Source of the DNA: Bacteroidota bacterium | GTDB lineage: Bacteria; Bacteroidota; Bacteroidia; Chitinophagales; Chitinophagaceae | Length of the DNA: 64,000 nucleotides | Direction: 5' to 3' | Assembly (NCBI GenBank): GCA_018268055.1 | Contig: JAFDXF010000076.1 | Span: forward strand, 1 to 64,000 | Shown here: positions 25,566 to 34,968 of the stretch, piece after piece | Numbering within the stretch: the stretch's first letter is position 1 | How the letters are laid out: the number at the start of each line of letters is the position of its first letter | The notes under the pieces: generated by a model | Databases searched by the model: none | Told to the model about the DNA's origin: nothing | The model's input: only the letters and a program-made list of their open reading frames with translations | Made by a program: the position numbers and the translations under genes

Positions 25566-25666
25566 AATGGATAAAATTCTCAAATAGTTAAAACTGTTTC
25601 CAACAATCAGAAACGCTTCAAAGTAAGGTCTTTTTAGGAAATTGGGACTTGTAAACGAAAATAAAT

Positions 25667-26692
25667 TTAATAATAATTCAACCCCATAGCATCTCTTACC
25701 AATTCTATTGTGGCTTTAGCGCTTTTCCGAGCTTTTGCAGCACCTTTTTCCATTATTTCTTTTAAATATTTTTCATCGTTGCGGATGGAGTCTGCCTGCT
25801 CACGAATAGGCGTGATAAATTTCACCATATCCTCAGCGAGTTGCTTTTTCATATCGCCATAGCGAATGATGCAATTATTGTAATCGCCTTGATATTTGGC
25901 AACTACATCTTCAGCGCTGACCAACTTCATCAGTAAGAAAATATTTTCAATATAATCAGGCATTGGAGTATTGGGCTCAGTCGGGCCACTATCTGTTTTT
26001 GCCTTCATCACTTTTTTGCGAATCAACTCATCATCATCCGATAAATATAGAGTAGCGTATTGATTTTCACTTTTACTCATCTTGCCTGCTCCATCTAAAC
26101 TTGGCACTTTTACCAAATCATCTCCAAAATTAAATGCAATTGGTTCTGGAAATACATCGCCATAACGATGATTAAAACGATTGACAAAATTTCTTGCCAT
26201 TTCCAAATGCTGCTCTTGATCTTTTCCTACCGGAACATATTTTGCTCGGTGCAGAATTATATCTGCTGCCTGCAATACAGGATAGGTAAGCAATCCTGCA
26301 TTGATATTATCGGGATGCTGACGTGCTTTATCTTTAAAAGTTACCGTTTTTTCCAATTCACCTTTGTAAGCCAGCATATTCAGATACAAGTACAATTCAG
26401 CTGTTTCATAAATATGACTTTGGCAATACAATGCTACTTTATCAGGGTCTAATCCACAGGCAATATTTTCTGAAAGCACTCTGTGTACATTCAGTTTCAG
26501 TTCTTTGGTATCAGGGTGTGTTGTCAATGAATGTAAATCGGCTACCATAAAATAACATTCAAATTCATCCTGCATACGTACATAATTGCGTACTGCACCA
26601 AAATAATTTCCCAAATGCAAATAACCCGTTGGCCGAATGCCACTCATTACAATTTTTTTGCTGTTGCTCTGTATTTCATTCTTAATTTCCAT
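25667..26692 (-). CDS. trpS: Tryptophanyl-tRNA synthetase
   Basis: The 341-aa class I synthetase charges tRNA-Trp. The HIGH-like signature is at about 17-31 (GIRPTGYLHLGNYFG) and KMSKSENQ is the KMSKS loop. The frame is open for 52 more codons upstream, but the ATG at 26692 (MEIKNEIQ) is supported by a -7 element five bases before it and by family length. A start at M16 (MSGIRPTG) is a minor alternative. It is divergent from gatC across a gap with short repeats. Confidence 0.95.
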   Translation of the reverse strand: MEIKNEIQSNSKKIVMSGIRPTGYLHLGNYFGAVRNYVRMQDEFECYFMVADLHSLTTHPDTKELKLNVHRVLSENIACGLDPDKVALYCQSHIYETAELYLYLNMLAYKGELEKTVTFKDKARQHPDNINAGLLTYPVLQAADIILHRAKYVPVGKDQEQHLEMARNFVNRFNHRYGDVFPEPIAFNFGDDLVKVPSLDGAGKMSKSENQYATLYLSDDDELIRKKVMKAKTDSGPTEPNTPMPDYIENIFLLMKLVSAEDVVAKYQGDYNNCIIRYGDMKKQLAEDMVKFITPIREQADSIRNDEKYLKEIMEKGAAKARKSAKATIELVRDAMGLNYY

Positions 26693-26697
26693 CGCAG

Positions 26698-26705
26698 CGA
26701 AGATA
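26698..26705 (-). promoter_or_regulatory. -7 element of trpS
   Basis: TATCTTCG on the minus strand, five bases before the chosen ATG; the same variant occurs before guaA. Confidence 0.5.
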
Positions 26706-26753
26706 ATAATGATATGGCAGATGCATGGAGCGAAATTGTTGAAGTCGGGGAAA

Positions 26754-26796
26754 ATGGTTAATGATGGTTTAAGATGGTTTAATGATGGTTTAAAGT
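26754..26796. repeat. Short tandem tract of ATGGTTTA words
   Basis: ATGGTTA, ATGGTTTAAG, ATGGTTTAATG and ATGGTTTAAAG follow one another in the trpS-gatC gap. A perfect 12-bp palindrome (CCGAATATTCGG, 26801-26812) lies just after. The words are the same type as those on the opposite strand at 10593-10637. Confidence 0.7.
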
Positions 26797-26937
26797 AGTC
26801 CCGAATATTCGGAAAATACTTAGGCTTCGTATATGATAATTTTCTCACAAGAATTCAAGTGGCATAGCTTATCATTTTTATCTTTACTTTTCCATTCATC
26901 CTTCCACCAATCTCCCTCCTGCCATTTCATTAAATCG

Positions 26938-26945
26938 TATCTTTG
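26938..26945 (+). promoter_or_regulatory. -7 element of gatC
   Basis: TATCTTTG, a full match to TAnnTTTG, ends four bases before the gatC ATG. Confidence 0.6.
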
Positions 26946-26949
26946 AACA

Positions 26950-27240
26950 ATGGAAGTAAATGATGTAATGATTGACAAATTGGCCAATCTTTCCAAATTA
27001 AATTTTAATGGCAATGAAAAGCAAGAGATAAAAAACGATCTGCAAAGAATGATTTCGTTTGTTGAAAAATTGAACGAATTAAATCTTGATGGCGTTGCAC
27101 CTTTGCTACATCTGAGTAGTGAAATAAATGTACTTCGTGAAGATGCAATTAAAGGTTCTATTTCCCGAGAAGAAGCATTAAAAAATGCACCGCTACATGA
27201 TAACCGCTTTTTTAAAGTACCCAAAGTGATAAAGAAGTAA
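26950..27240 (+). CDS. gatC: Asp/Glu-tRNA amidotransferase subunit C
   Basis: The 96-aa GatC subunit stabilises GatA-GatB in the complex that converts Glu-tRNA-Gln or Asp-tRNA-Asn to the amidated form. The pattern [12 protein letters not shown] near 8-19, an [18 protein letters not shown] middle and a C-terminal [19 protein letters not shown] followed by FFKVPKVI fit the family. gatA and gatB are not in the window. It is followed one base later by an ABC ATPase gene, so it probably leads a short operon with it and the adenosyltransferase. Confidence 0.92.
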   Translation: MEVNDVMIDKLANLSKLNFNGNEKQEIKNDLQRMISFVEKLNELNLDGVAPLLHLSSEINVLREDAIKGSISREEALKNAPLHDNRFFKVPKVIKK

Positions 27241-27241
27241 A

Positions 27242-27946
27242 ATGGCGGACAACATTATACATCTGGAAGAAATTCGCAAGAGCTATTTTATTGGTAAAAA
27301 TGAGCTGCCTGTTTTAAAAGGCATTTCCTTAGATATTACTAAAAATGAATACGTAGCATTGATGGGACCCTCAGGCTCCGGTAAAAGCACATTGATGAAT
27401 ATTATAGGCTGCCTCGACTCTCCTACCGGTGGCCGCTATGTGCTGAACGGACAAGATGTAAGCAAAATGGAAGATAATGCACTTGCTGAAGTAAGAAATC
27501 AAGAAATAGGATTTGTGTTTCAACAGTTTAATTTATTACCTAGATTAACAGCATTGGAAAACGTGGCGCTGCCACTTGTATATGCCGGTATGGGTAAAAA
27601 ACTGAGAATCGAAAAAGCCGCGCATGCATTGGAAATGGTAAATCTAACAGATAGAAGTCATCACAAACCAAATGAGCTTTCCGGTGGTCAATGCCAGCGT
27701 GTAGCAATAGCAAGAGCATTGGTCAATAATCCATCACTCATTTTGGCCGATGAACCAACCGGAAATTTAGACACCAAAACTTCGTATGAAATAATGAGCA
27801 TTTTCAATGATATACATTCAAAAGGAAATACCATTGTCATTGTAACACACGAAGAAGATATTGCGAATTATTCTAAACGTATAGTAAGATTAAGAGATGG
27901 AGTAATTGAAAGTGATAAAATAAATACAACCGCTTCTGTTCACTAA
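27242..27946 (+). CDS. ABC transporter ATP-binding protein (MacB/LolD-like)
   Basis: A 234-aa ATPase with Walker [10 protein letters not shown] at about 41-49, Q-loop near VFQQFN (about 88-93), signature [14 protein letters not shown] at about 140-153 and Walker [10 protein letters not shown] near 164-172. The subfamily is that of MacB/LolD, whose permeases act on peptides, lipoproteins or antimicrobials. No permease gene is adjacent. It is one base after gatC and eleven bases before the adenosyltransferase gene. Confidence 0.9.
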   Translation: MADNIIHLEEIRKSYFIGKNELPVLKGISLDITKNEYVALMGPSGSGKSTLMNIIGCLDSPTGGRYVLNGQDVSKMEDNALAEVRNQEIGFVFQQFNLLPRLTALENVALPLVYAGMGKKLRIEKAAHALEMVNLTDRSHHKPNELSGGQCQRVAIARALVNNPSLILADEPTGNLDTKTSYEIMSIFNDIHSKGNTIVIVTHEEDIANYSKRIVRLRDGVIESDKINTTASVH

Positions 27947-27957
27947 AAATATTTATT

Positions 27958-28518
27958 ATGTCTTTAAAAATTTATACAAAAACAGGTGATAAAGGAACCA
28001 CTTCATTAATTGGCGGAACCAAAGTAAGCAAAGGAAGTGATCGACTTGAAACGTATGGCACAGTAGATGAACTTAATTCATACATAGGACTTTGTCTTGA
28101 CCATTTAAAACCATTAGCAATCAATAATATTCTTCAAGAAATACAAGACAGGCTTTTCACTATTGGTTCGGCACTTGCCTGTGATCCGCATAAAGAAATC
28201 ATTATGAAGATTCCTGACTTGCATGAAGAAGACATCACATTACTTGAGCAAGAAATGGATAAAATGGATAAAGAATTACCTCAGATGAAATCTTTCATTC
28301 TTCCCGGAGGGCATATTGCTGCATCACATTTGCACGTGGCACGTTGTGTATGCCGCAGGGCAGAGCGATGCTGTGTGCGACTTCAAAATGATGGCGAAGA
28401 AGTTCCCGATTTAATTATAAAATATCTAAATAGGCTGAGTGATTATCTTTTTATGCTGAGTCGATACACTACGCACGAATTGAAAGTGGAAGAAATTCCT
28501 TGGAGGGCAAGAGTGTAA
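27958..28518 (+). CDS. Cob(I)alamin adenosyltransferase, PduO type
   Basis: The 186-aa enzyme transfers adenosine from ATP to reduced cobalamin, producing adenosylcobalamin. The N-terminal KIYTKTGDKGTTSLIGG (4-20) is the ATP-binding motif, and RCVCRRAERCCVRL plus LNRLSDYLFMLSRY are the later conserved helices. It probably supplies cofactor for the B12-dependent ribonucleotide reductase at 45555. It is the last gene of the gatC run and is convergent with another ABC ATPase, with no gap. Confidence 0.93.
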   Translation: MSLKIYTKTGDKGTTSLIGGTKVSKGSDRLETYGTVDELNSYIGLCLDHLKPLAINNILQEIQDRLFTIGSALACDPHKEIIMKIPDLHEEDITLLEQEMDKMDKELPQMKSFILPGGHIAASHLHVARCVCRRAERCCVRLQNDGEEVPDLIIKYLNRLSDYLFMLSRYTTHELKVEEIPWRARV

Positions 28519-29169
28519 CTAAACTATTTTTCCATCCTTCATGTGCAATATACGATCACTCAATGTAGCTAACTCCTCATTGTGTGTAACAATCAAAAAT
28601 GTTTGATTGAATTGTTTTCTTAAATCAAAAAACAATTGATGCAGTTCATTTGCATTGGCAGTATCTAAATTTCCGGTTGGCTCATCTGCAAATACAATAT
28701 CAGGCTTATTGATTAATGCACGGGCAACGGCTACTCTTTGTTGTTCGCCTCCCGAAAGTTGATTGGGCTTATTTTCTAATCTGTGACTGAGCCCGAGTAA
28801 GTCTAAAATTTTTTTGGCTTCTTCTTTTACTTCAATCTTTTTCCGTTTGGCCAGCCATCCGGGAATGCACACATTCTCCAACGCCGTAAACTCAGGCAAG
28901 AGATGATGAAATTGAAATACAAAACCAATATGTTTATTTCTAAATGAAGCCATTTTGTTTCCACGAAGTGAACTGATACAAGTACCATCCATCCACACTT
29001 CGCCTTTATCAGCCTTATCCAATGTGCCAAGAATATGTAGCAAAGTACTTTTTCCTGAACCCGATGGCCCAATTATAGATACAATGTCGCCACGGTTTAT
29101 TTCTAATGACACTCCTTTTAATACTTCAACAGATCCGTAAGATTTAAAAATTTCTTTCCCTGAAAGCAT
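28519..29169 (-). CDS. LolD-like ABC transporter ATP-binding protein
   Basis: A 216-aa ATPase: Walker [10 protein letters not shown] near 37-45, a VFQFHHLLPEFTALENV segment typical of LolD, signature LSGGEQQRVAVARA, Walker B IVFADEPTG. LolD powers release of lipoproteins from the inner membrane, and the partner permease lies elsewhere. I chose the ATG at 29169 (MLSGKEIFKSYG) because the frame upstream to 29304 encodes an unlikely hydrophobic extension. Its stop codon abuts that of the adenosyltransferase. Confidence 0.88.
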   Translation of the reverse strand: MLSGKEIFKSYGSVEVLKGVSLEINRGDIVSIIGPSGSGKSTLLHILGTLDKADKGEVWMDGTCISSLRGNKMASFRNKHIGFVFQFHHLLPEFTALENVCIPGWLAKRKKIEVKEEAKKILDLLGLSHRLENKPNQLSGGEQQRVAVARALINKPDIVFADEPTGNLDTANANELHQLFFDLRKQFNQTFLIVTHNEELATLSDRILHMKDGKIV

Positions 29170-29363
29170 AGTAACAAAATTCAAATATTGATGCCCGAAA
29201 ATATGATTTATCATCTGAACGGCATTGATGAATTTTAATGGTAGATTTATAACCAAAAAGAGAAAATATATATTAAAGTCAAACAATTTATGCCCGTTAA
29301 GCATTGATTATTAACCGTTTCCCCCATTTCAAAACTTACATTTGGAAGATTCTGTAATACTAC

Positions 29364-29371
29364 TACTTTTG
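29364..29371 (+). promoter_or_regulatory. -7 element of the DUF2795 gene
   Basis: TACTTTTG matches TAnnTTTG; a leader of roughly 55 bases remains before the ATG. Confidence 0.5.
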
Positions 29372-29432
29372 CGAAAATTTAGGAGTAACCTAAAGAAGCA
29401 AAACCTTGTTCTTAACTTAAAAAATTGATTAG

Positions 29433-29654
29433 ATGTTTTGGACACTTGAATTAGCATCGTACCTGGAAGACGCACCTTGGCCGGCTACAAAAGATGAATT
29501 GATTGATTATTCAATCCGCAGTGGTGCACCGATTGAAGTTGTGGAGAATCTTCAGGAATTGGAGGACGAAGGAGATATGTACGAAACCATTGAGGATATC
29601 TGGCCCGACTATCCTACACAAGATGACTTCTTGTTTAACGAAGACGAATATTAA
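29433..29654 (+). CDS. DUF2795-family small protein
   Basis: A 73-aa acidic protein that fits the DUF2795 family of Bacteroidota: MFWTLELASYLEDAPWPATK at the N-terminus, then SGAPIEVVENLQELEDEG and a final DIWPDYP..DDFLFNEDEY. It has no membrane segment or cysteine. Function unknown; from memory the sequence is highly conserved across the phylum. It is a single-gene unit with its own promoter and terminator. Confidence 0.9.
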   Translation: MFWTLELASYLEDAPWPATKDELIDYSIRSGAPIEVVENLQELEDEGDMYETIEDIWPDYPTQDDFLFNEDEY

Positions 29655-29686
29655 TTTCGACTCTTTTTAATTTATGGAAAAAATAT

Positions 29687-29714
29687 AGCCCCCAAGTTTG
29701 GGGGCTTATTTTTT
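29687..29714 (+). terminator. Terminator of the DUF2795 gene
   Basis: AGCCCCCA pairs with TGGGGGCT around a 4-base loop and is followed by TATTTTTT. Confidence 0.88.
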
Positions 29715-29756
29715 AGTTTCAGTTTATCAGAAGGTTTTTAAAAACTCAATTCAACT

Positions 29757-30575
29757 CTATTCTCCCAACCCAAATTTTTCCATAATTACATTACTTACTC
29801 CGGTGGTAGAGTATCCGCCATCATGAAATAGATTTTGCATCGTAACCATTCGGGTCAGGTCTGAAAACAATGTAATGCAATAGTTGGCACAATCTTCGGC
29901 AGAAGCATTACCAAGCGGTGCAATTGCATCCGCATAATCAAAGAAATCACCAAAGCCTTTGATGCCTGTTCCGGCAGTTGTCTTTGTGGGTGATTGAGAC
30001 ACGGTGTTAATCCTTACTTTTTTCTCTACACCATAATGATAGCCAAAACTGCGAGCAATAGATTCCAGCATTGCTTTAATATCTGCCATGTCTGTATAGA
30101 AAGGATAAGTACGTTGTGCTGCCATATAGGTGAGTGCCACAACACTACCCCACTCGTTGATGGCATCTAATTTTTTGGCCACTGCCAGCATTTTATGTAA
30201 TGACATTGCAGATACATCAATGCCCTTCATAAAATAATCGTAGTTGGATTCTGTATAAGGGATTTTCTTTCTAATGTTTACACTCATTCCAATGGAATGT
30301 AAAACGAAATCAATCTTACCACCAAGCACTTCTTGAGATTTGGTGAATAAGTTTGTCAGGTCTTCGATGCTGGTCGCATCTGCCGGTATAATTTCTGATT
30401 TTGTTTTTTCAGCCAGTTTATTGATTTCACCCATACGCATTGCGATGGGTGCATTGGTTAAAACAATAGAAGCACCTTCTTCATAAGCCTTCTCGGCTAC
30501 TTTCCATGCTATGGAATTAGCGTCTAAAGCACCTGAAATAATACCTCTTTTACCTTTTAAAAGTCCGTATGCCAT
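29757..30575 (-). CDS. fabI: Enoyl-[acyl-carrier-protein] reductase FabI
   Basis: The 272-aa NADH-dependent reductase completes each cycle of fatty-acid elongation. It belongs to the short-chain dehydrogenase fold: GIISGALDANSIAWKVA (11-27) binds the cofactor, and the catalytic Y150, Y160 and K167 have the FabI spacing (YxxxxxxK). The sequence SPTKTTAGTGIKGF near 194-207 forms the flexible substrate loop. It is the target class of triclosan and similar inhibitors. It is divergent from the FabH-like gene at 30786, so the two lipid genes share an intergenic region. Confidence 0.94.
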   Translation of the reverse strand: MAYGLLKGKRGIISGALDANSIAWKVAEKAYEEGASIVLTNAPIAMRMGEINKLAEKTKSEIIPADATSIEDLTNLFTKSQEVLGGKIDFVLHSIGMSVNIRKKIPYTESNYDYFMKGIDVSAMSLHKMLAVAKKLDAINEWGSVVALTYMAAQRTYPFYTDMADIKAMLESIARSFGYHYGVEKKVRINTVSQSPTKTTAGTGIKGFGDFFDYADAIAPLGNASAEDCANYCITLFSDLTRMVTMQNLFHDGGYSTTGVSNVIMEKFGLGE

Positions 30576-30785
30576 AGTAGTTGATTTTGTATGGTAAAAA
30601 TAAGGAGTTTACAGCAGCAAGTGTAACGACTGTCTTCAAAATTTATATTAGTCAGTTAATTTTTTAAAAATACATAAATGTAGTTTTCATCAATTTAATT
30701 ATTCAATCCAAACATGCGTTAGCCGTTCTTATAACTACCTTTACTCAAATTTCCTGCCTTATCCTTCTTGTTTAAAAAGAATAAT

Positions 30786-31859
30786 ATGATGAATGGAAGA
30801 ACTGTGATCACAGGTACCGGATGCTACATTCCGGAAATTGCAAAAACCAATCGTGATTTTACTGTACATAATTTTTATGGAGAAGATAACCGACCAATTA
30901 TTACATCACCCGATGAGGTTGTATCTAAGTTTCAAGAAATAACCGGTATTGAAGAGCGCCGATATGCCTGCGAAACCATGAATACATCTGACATGGCAAT
31001 TATTGCTGCACAAAAAGCAATAGAAGAAAGCGGTATCAATCCTGAAGAATTAGATCAGATAATCATGGCGCATAATTTTGGTAATGTAGTAAAGCATACT
31101 ATCCAAACGGATGTGTTGCCAGCATTGGCATCCAGAGTAAAACATGGATTGGGTATCAAGAATCCAAATTGTGTGGCATACGATATTTTATTCGGCTGTC
31201 CTGGATGGGTGCAGGGCGTAATTCAGGCCGATACCTATTTTAAAGCAGGTGTTGCTAAAAAAATATTGGTAATAGGTGCAGAAGCTTTGAGTCGTGTTTT
31301 GGATGTTTACGATCGCGATAGTATGATCTTCTCCGATGGTGCCGGAGCGTCTGTTTTGGAATACAAAGAAAACTCCGAAAGCGGTATTTTATCTTGGAGT
31401 GTACAAAGCCATTGTATAGACGAAGCATATTACCTCTATTTGGGCAAGAGCAATTTTCCGCACAGCGACCCACGTATCAGATACATTAAAATGCAAGGCC
31501 GAAAAATATATGAATACGCATTACAAAACGTACCTCTTGCCATGAAAGATTGCTTGGATAAGGCAGGCGTATCCATACAAGAAGTAAAAAAGATTTTTAT
31601 CCATCAGGCCAATGAGAAAATGGATGAAGCAATGATTAAACGACTTTTCAAACTCTACGGCGTTCGTGATGTTCGGGAAAATATTATGCCGATGAACATT
31701 CATAAGTTGGGCAATAGCTCCGTAGCAACTATACCTACTCTTTTTGACATGGTAAAGAAAGGCGTTTGGGATCAACATGCATTGAATACCGGTGATATAG
31801 TTGTTTTTGCATCGGTAGGTGCAGGAATGAATATAAATGCAGTTTGCTATCGCATTTAA
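30786..31859 (+). CDS. 3-oxoacyl-ACP synthase III-like enzyme
   Basis: A 357-aa thiolase-fold enzyme of the FabH superfamily, expected to make a carbon-carbon bond between an acyl donor and malonyl-ACP. The catalytic triad is C138 (ILFGCPGW), H273 (FIHQANEK) and N310 (HKLGNSSVA). It is longer than typical FabH (about 317 aa), so it could be a paralogue that initiates branched or special lipids. I chose the ATG at 30786; three bases later a second ATG gives nearly the same protein, and the upstream in-frame codon at 30768 is TTG. Confidence 0.85.
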   Translation: MMNGRTVITGTGCYIPEIAKTNRDFTVHNFYGEDNRPIITSPDEVVSKFQEITGIEERRYACETMNTSDMAIIAAQKAIEESGINPEELDQIIMAHNFGNVVKHTIQTDVLPALASRVKHGLGIKNPNCVAYDILFGCPGWVQGVIQADTYFKAGVAKKILVIGAEALSRVLDVYDRDSMIFSDGAGASVLEYKENSESGILSWSVQSHCIDEAYYLYLGKSNFPHSDPRIRYIKMQGRKIYEYALQNVPLAMKDCLDKAGVSIQEVKKIFIHQANEKMDEAMIKRLFKLYGVRDVRENIMPMNIHKLGNSSVATIPTLFDMVKKGVWDQHALNTGDIVVFASVGAGMNINAVCYRI

Positions 31860-31880
31860 ACGCACAATCCTTCCTTCGCT

Positions 31881-31888
31881 TATCTTTG
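31881..31888 (+). promoter_or_regulatory. -7 element of pheT
   Basis: TATCTTTG, a full match, ends four bases before the pheT ATG. Confidence 0.6.
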
Positions 31889-31892
31889 CCGA

Positions 31893-34361
31893 ATGACTAT
31901 TTCTTATAAATGGCTGAGTGAATATCTACCTGTAACTCTAGAATCGGAAAAACTTTCTCGTATCCTCACTTCTATTGGATTAGAAGTAGAAAATATGCAA
32001 CAATTTGAAGAGGTAAAAGGTGGATTGAAAGGATTGATTATAGGTGAAGTGTTGACTACAGAGAAACATCCTAATGCAGATAAACTTACTTTAACTACTG
32101 TAAATATTGGCGCAGACACTCCTTTGAATATTGTATGCGGTGCTCCTAATGTTGCCGCAGGTCAAAAAGTGGTAGTGGCTCCGGTTGGTGCTACCATTTA
32201 CCCAAGTACAGGCGAGCCAATCACAATGGCACAACGCAAAATCCGTGGCTCAGAAAGTCAAGGAATGATTTGTGCTGAAGATGAAATCGGTATGGGCACA
32301 TCACACGATGGTATTTTAGTTTTACCGAATGATGTTGCAATAGGTACTGCTGCTGCAGAATATTTTCAACCATACTCAGATATTATTTACGAAATCGGAT
32401 TGACACCCAACCGTATGGATGCAATGAGTCATCTTGGAGTGGCAAGAGATGTTTGCGCATGGCTATCCTTACACGACAAGAAGAATTTACCTGCCGGACA
32501 GGAAAATATAAAAGCGAAACTCCCTTTTAAAAATGGATTTAAAGCTGATAACAACTCATTACCTGTTTCCGTAACAGTAGAAAACTTGCAAGCCTGCCCT
32601 CGTTATTCAGGCGTAAGCATTTCGAATGTAACGATTGCCGAATCGCCTAAATGGCTGCAACAAAAACTAAAAGCTATTGGTCTTCGCCCTATTAATAACA
32701 TTGTGGACATCACCAATTTTATTCAGCATGAAACAGGGCAACCTTTGCATGCTTTTGATTTGGATAAAATTGCCGGAAGAAAAGTAATCGTAAAAAACTT
32801 AGCAGAAGGAACTCCATTCATCACCTTAGATGAAAAAGAAAGAAAACTCAATGCAGATGATTTAATGATTTGCGATGAAAAAGAAGGAATGTGTATTGCC
32901 GGCGTATTTGGTGGCTTGCACAGTGGCGTTACGGATACTACAAAAGCTATCTTTTTGGAAAGTGCTTGCTTTGATGGCATTACATTGAGAAAAACTTCTT
33001 TTCGCCATAATCTGCGTACGGATGCTGCTTCACGATTTGAAAAAGGAACAGATATTTCTGCTACAGTGAATGTATTAAAAAGAGCAGCTTGGATGATTAA
33101 AGAAATCTGTGGCGGAGAAATTGCATCAGAGATTGTTGATGTTTATCCAAATCCAAAACAAAAAAATGAAGTAGCCGTAAAGTGGCACTACATCAAAAAA
33201 CTGAGTGGCAAAAATTATCATCCCGATACAGTGAAGGATATATTGACGAGTTTGGGTTTTGAAACAATCAAAGAAGGTATTGACGACTTGCGTGTGGCGG
33301 TACCCTTTCATAAACCGGACATTAGTCTGCCTGCAGACATTGTAGAAGAAATTGTACGCATAGACGGATTAGATAATATAGAAATTCCTGACACCATCAC
33401 AATCACTCCATCCATTGAAGAGCATTATGAAAAAGAAGTATTGAAAGAAAAAGTTGCCAACTATTTAGCCGGTCAGGGCTTCAATGAAATGATGACCAAC
33501 TCTATTACCAATGCCGCCTATTACTCTGAAGAAGAGCAAAAGTCAATGGTAACAATGAAAAATAGTTTGAGTGCTGAATTAAATATTTTACGCGGTTCAT
33601 TGTTTGAAACAGCGATGGAAGTGGTGGCACACAATCTCAATCATAGAAATAATAATCTTCGATTATTTGAATTTGGAAAGACGTATAGCACTTCGGGAAC
33701 GGGAAAATATGAAGAAAAAGAGGCGTTGTGTATTGTCATAAGTGGAAATGACCATGAAAATAGCTGGAAACAAAAATCAAGTGCTGCAGATATTTATACA
33801 TTGAAAGGAGCAATTGAAAGTACCGTAAAGGCTTTGGGACTTAAAATAAGTCAAACGGAAGAGAATAGCCATTCAAAATTGGACAACTACTTTGAACATA
33901 AAATAACTGCTGCCAATGGACAAACAAAAAATATAACCATTGCCGCTGCCGGGCAAGTAAAGAAAACTATCGCAGAAAAATTCGGCATTAAACAATCTGT
34001 ATTTTATGCAACATTGAATTGGATGGAACTAATCAATCTTGCAAAAAAGCAAAACACACCTGTATCAGAACTACCAAAGTATCCTGCTGTACAACGCGAT
34101 CTTGCTATGATTGTTGCAAAAGACTTAAAATGGGAGCAGGTGCAGCAAACTTTGCAAAAAATAAAACTTGCAACCCTTAAAGAAGTAAATCTCTTTGATA
34201 TTTTTGAAAGTGAAAAATTAGGTGCAGATAAAAAATCTTTAGCGATTAATTTCACATTCTTAGATGAAGAAAAAACATTGACCGATAAAGAAATTGATGG
34301 TTGGATGAAGAAAATATTAACTTCTTTAGAAACTGAATTGAACGCAGAAATTAGAAAATGA
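31893..34361 (+). CDS. pheT: Phenylalanyl-tRNA synthetase beta subunit
   Basis: The 822-aa beta subunit pairs with PheS to charge tRNA-Phe and edit Tyr-tRNA-Phe. It has an N-terminal tRNA-binding OB domain (about 40-150), B3/B4 editing domain (about 215-390, with GLRPINNIVDITNFI and HAFDLDKI), a B5 domain (about 410-480) and a C-terminal anticodon-binding domain ending near ELNAEIRK. pheS is not in the window. Its stop codon overlaps the next start (ATGA), so it is coupled to the coiled-coil gene and zapA. Confidence 0.95.
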   Translation: MTISYKWLSEYLPVTLESEKLSRILTSIGLEVENMQQFEEVKGGLKGLIIGEVLTTEKHPNADKLTLTTVNIGADTPLNIVCGAPNVAAGQKVVVAPVGATIYPSTGEPITMAQRKIRGSESQGMICAEDEIGMGTSHDGILVLPNDVAIGTAAAEYFQPYSDIIYEIGLTPNRMDAMSHLGVARDVCAWLSLHDKKNLPAGQENIKAKLPFKNGFKADNNSLPVSVTVENLQACPRYSGVSISNVTIAESPKWLQQKLKAIGLRPINNIVDITNFIQHETGQPLHAFDLDKIAGRKVIVKNLAEGTPFITLDEKERKLNADDLMICDEKEGMCIAGVFGGLHSGVTDTTKAIFLESACFDGITLRKTSFRHNLRTDAASRFEKGTDISATVNVLKRAAWMIKEICGGEIASEIVDVYPNPKQKNEVAVKWHYIKKLSGKNYHPDTVKDILTSLGFETIKEGIDDLRVAVPFHKPDISLPADIVEEIVRIDGLDNIEIPDTITITPSIEEHYEKEVLKEKVANYLAGQGFNEMMTNSITNAAYYSEEEQKSMVTMKNSLSAELNILRGSLFETAMEVVAHNLNHRNNNLRLFEFGKTYSTSGTGKYEEKEALCIVISGNDHENSWKQKSSAADIYTLKGAIESTVKALGLKISQTEENSHSKLDNYFEHKITAANGQTKNITIAAAGQVKKTIAEKFGIKQSVFYATLNWMELINLAKKQNTPVSELPKYPAVQRDLAMIVAKDLKWEQVQQTLQKIKLATLKEVNLFDIFESEKLGADKKSLAINFTFLDEEKTLTDKEIDGWMKKILTSLETELNAEIRK

Positions 34362-34645
34362 GTCAAATAGAGCAACAACTCAAACGAATCCAGAACAAGC
34401 TTCAGGAATTACTGAAGCAGCATACCTTATTGCTCAAAGAAAATCAACAATTGAAAAAAGATTTATCCGAATCAAATTCGCAACAACAACAGCAGCGGCA
34501 AAATATTGAAGAATTAAAACAAAGAGTAAACGTGCTACAATTGAGCAACGGCGAAATGAACAGTGCAGATAAAAAAGAATTTGAAAAAAGAATCAATGGC
34601 ATGATCAAAGAAATTGAACGCTGCATCACTATATTGGGCGAATAA
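34358..34645 (+). CDS. Small coiled-coil protein, possibly division-related
   Basis: A 95-aa protein that is almost wholly coiled coil: heptads of leucine and charged residues run from about 3 to 70, with a run of glutamines around 41-47. It has no signal or membrane segment. It overlaps pheT by four bases and precedes zapA by 27, an arrangement that suggests a ZapB-like partner for ZapA. That role is inference from position and structure only; the sequence is too simple to assign by homology. Confidence 0.72.
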   Translation: MSQIEQQLKRIQNKLQELLKQHTLLLKENQQLKKDLSESNSQQQQQRQNIEELKQRVNVLQLSNGEMNSADKKEFEKRINGMIKEIERCITILGE

Positions 34646-34672
34646 ACTTAATCATTTTTAAAGCTTCATTGT

Positions 34673-34960
34673 ATGAATAATTTAATCCCCATTTCAGCTA
34701 CTATTGGAGACCGTACTTACCGTATCAAAATTGACCCTTCGGATGAGGAAGTAGTAAGAAGAACTTTGAAAGCCATCAATGAAAAAGTAATCGAGTTTAA
34801 AACACAGTTCGCCGGAAAAGATATGCAAGATTATATTGGCATGGTGCTTATCTGGTATGCTACTGAGCAAAACGCAATTGTTTCAGCCGGTATGGAACAA
34901 GAAAATATATCTGAAAAGCTATCAGCGATTGAAAAAATATTAGATAACCAATTGGGCTGA
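34673..34960 (+). CDS. zapA: Cell division protein ZapA
   Basis: A 95-aa ZapA-family protein that cross-links FtsZ filaments at the division site. The N-terminal globular domain carries IPISATIGDRTYRIKIDPSDE, and residues 40-95 form the helical dimerisation arm. Length and sequence fit the family. It is the third gene of a run with pheT and the coiled-coil gene and converges on the RelA/SpoT gene, with only eight bases between stop codons. Confidence 0.9.
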   Translation: MNNLIPISATIGDRTYRIKIDPSDEEVVRRTLKAINEKVIEFKTQFAGKDMQDYIGMVLIWYATEQNAIVSAGMEQENISEKLSAIEKILDNQLG

Positions 34961-34968
34961 TGCAGATA

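Noticed and set aside
26820..27224. 134-codon frame on the minus strand over gatC
   Set aside because: Covers the clearly conserved gatC gene in antisense; composition is that of a shadow frame.
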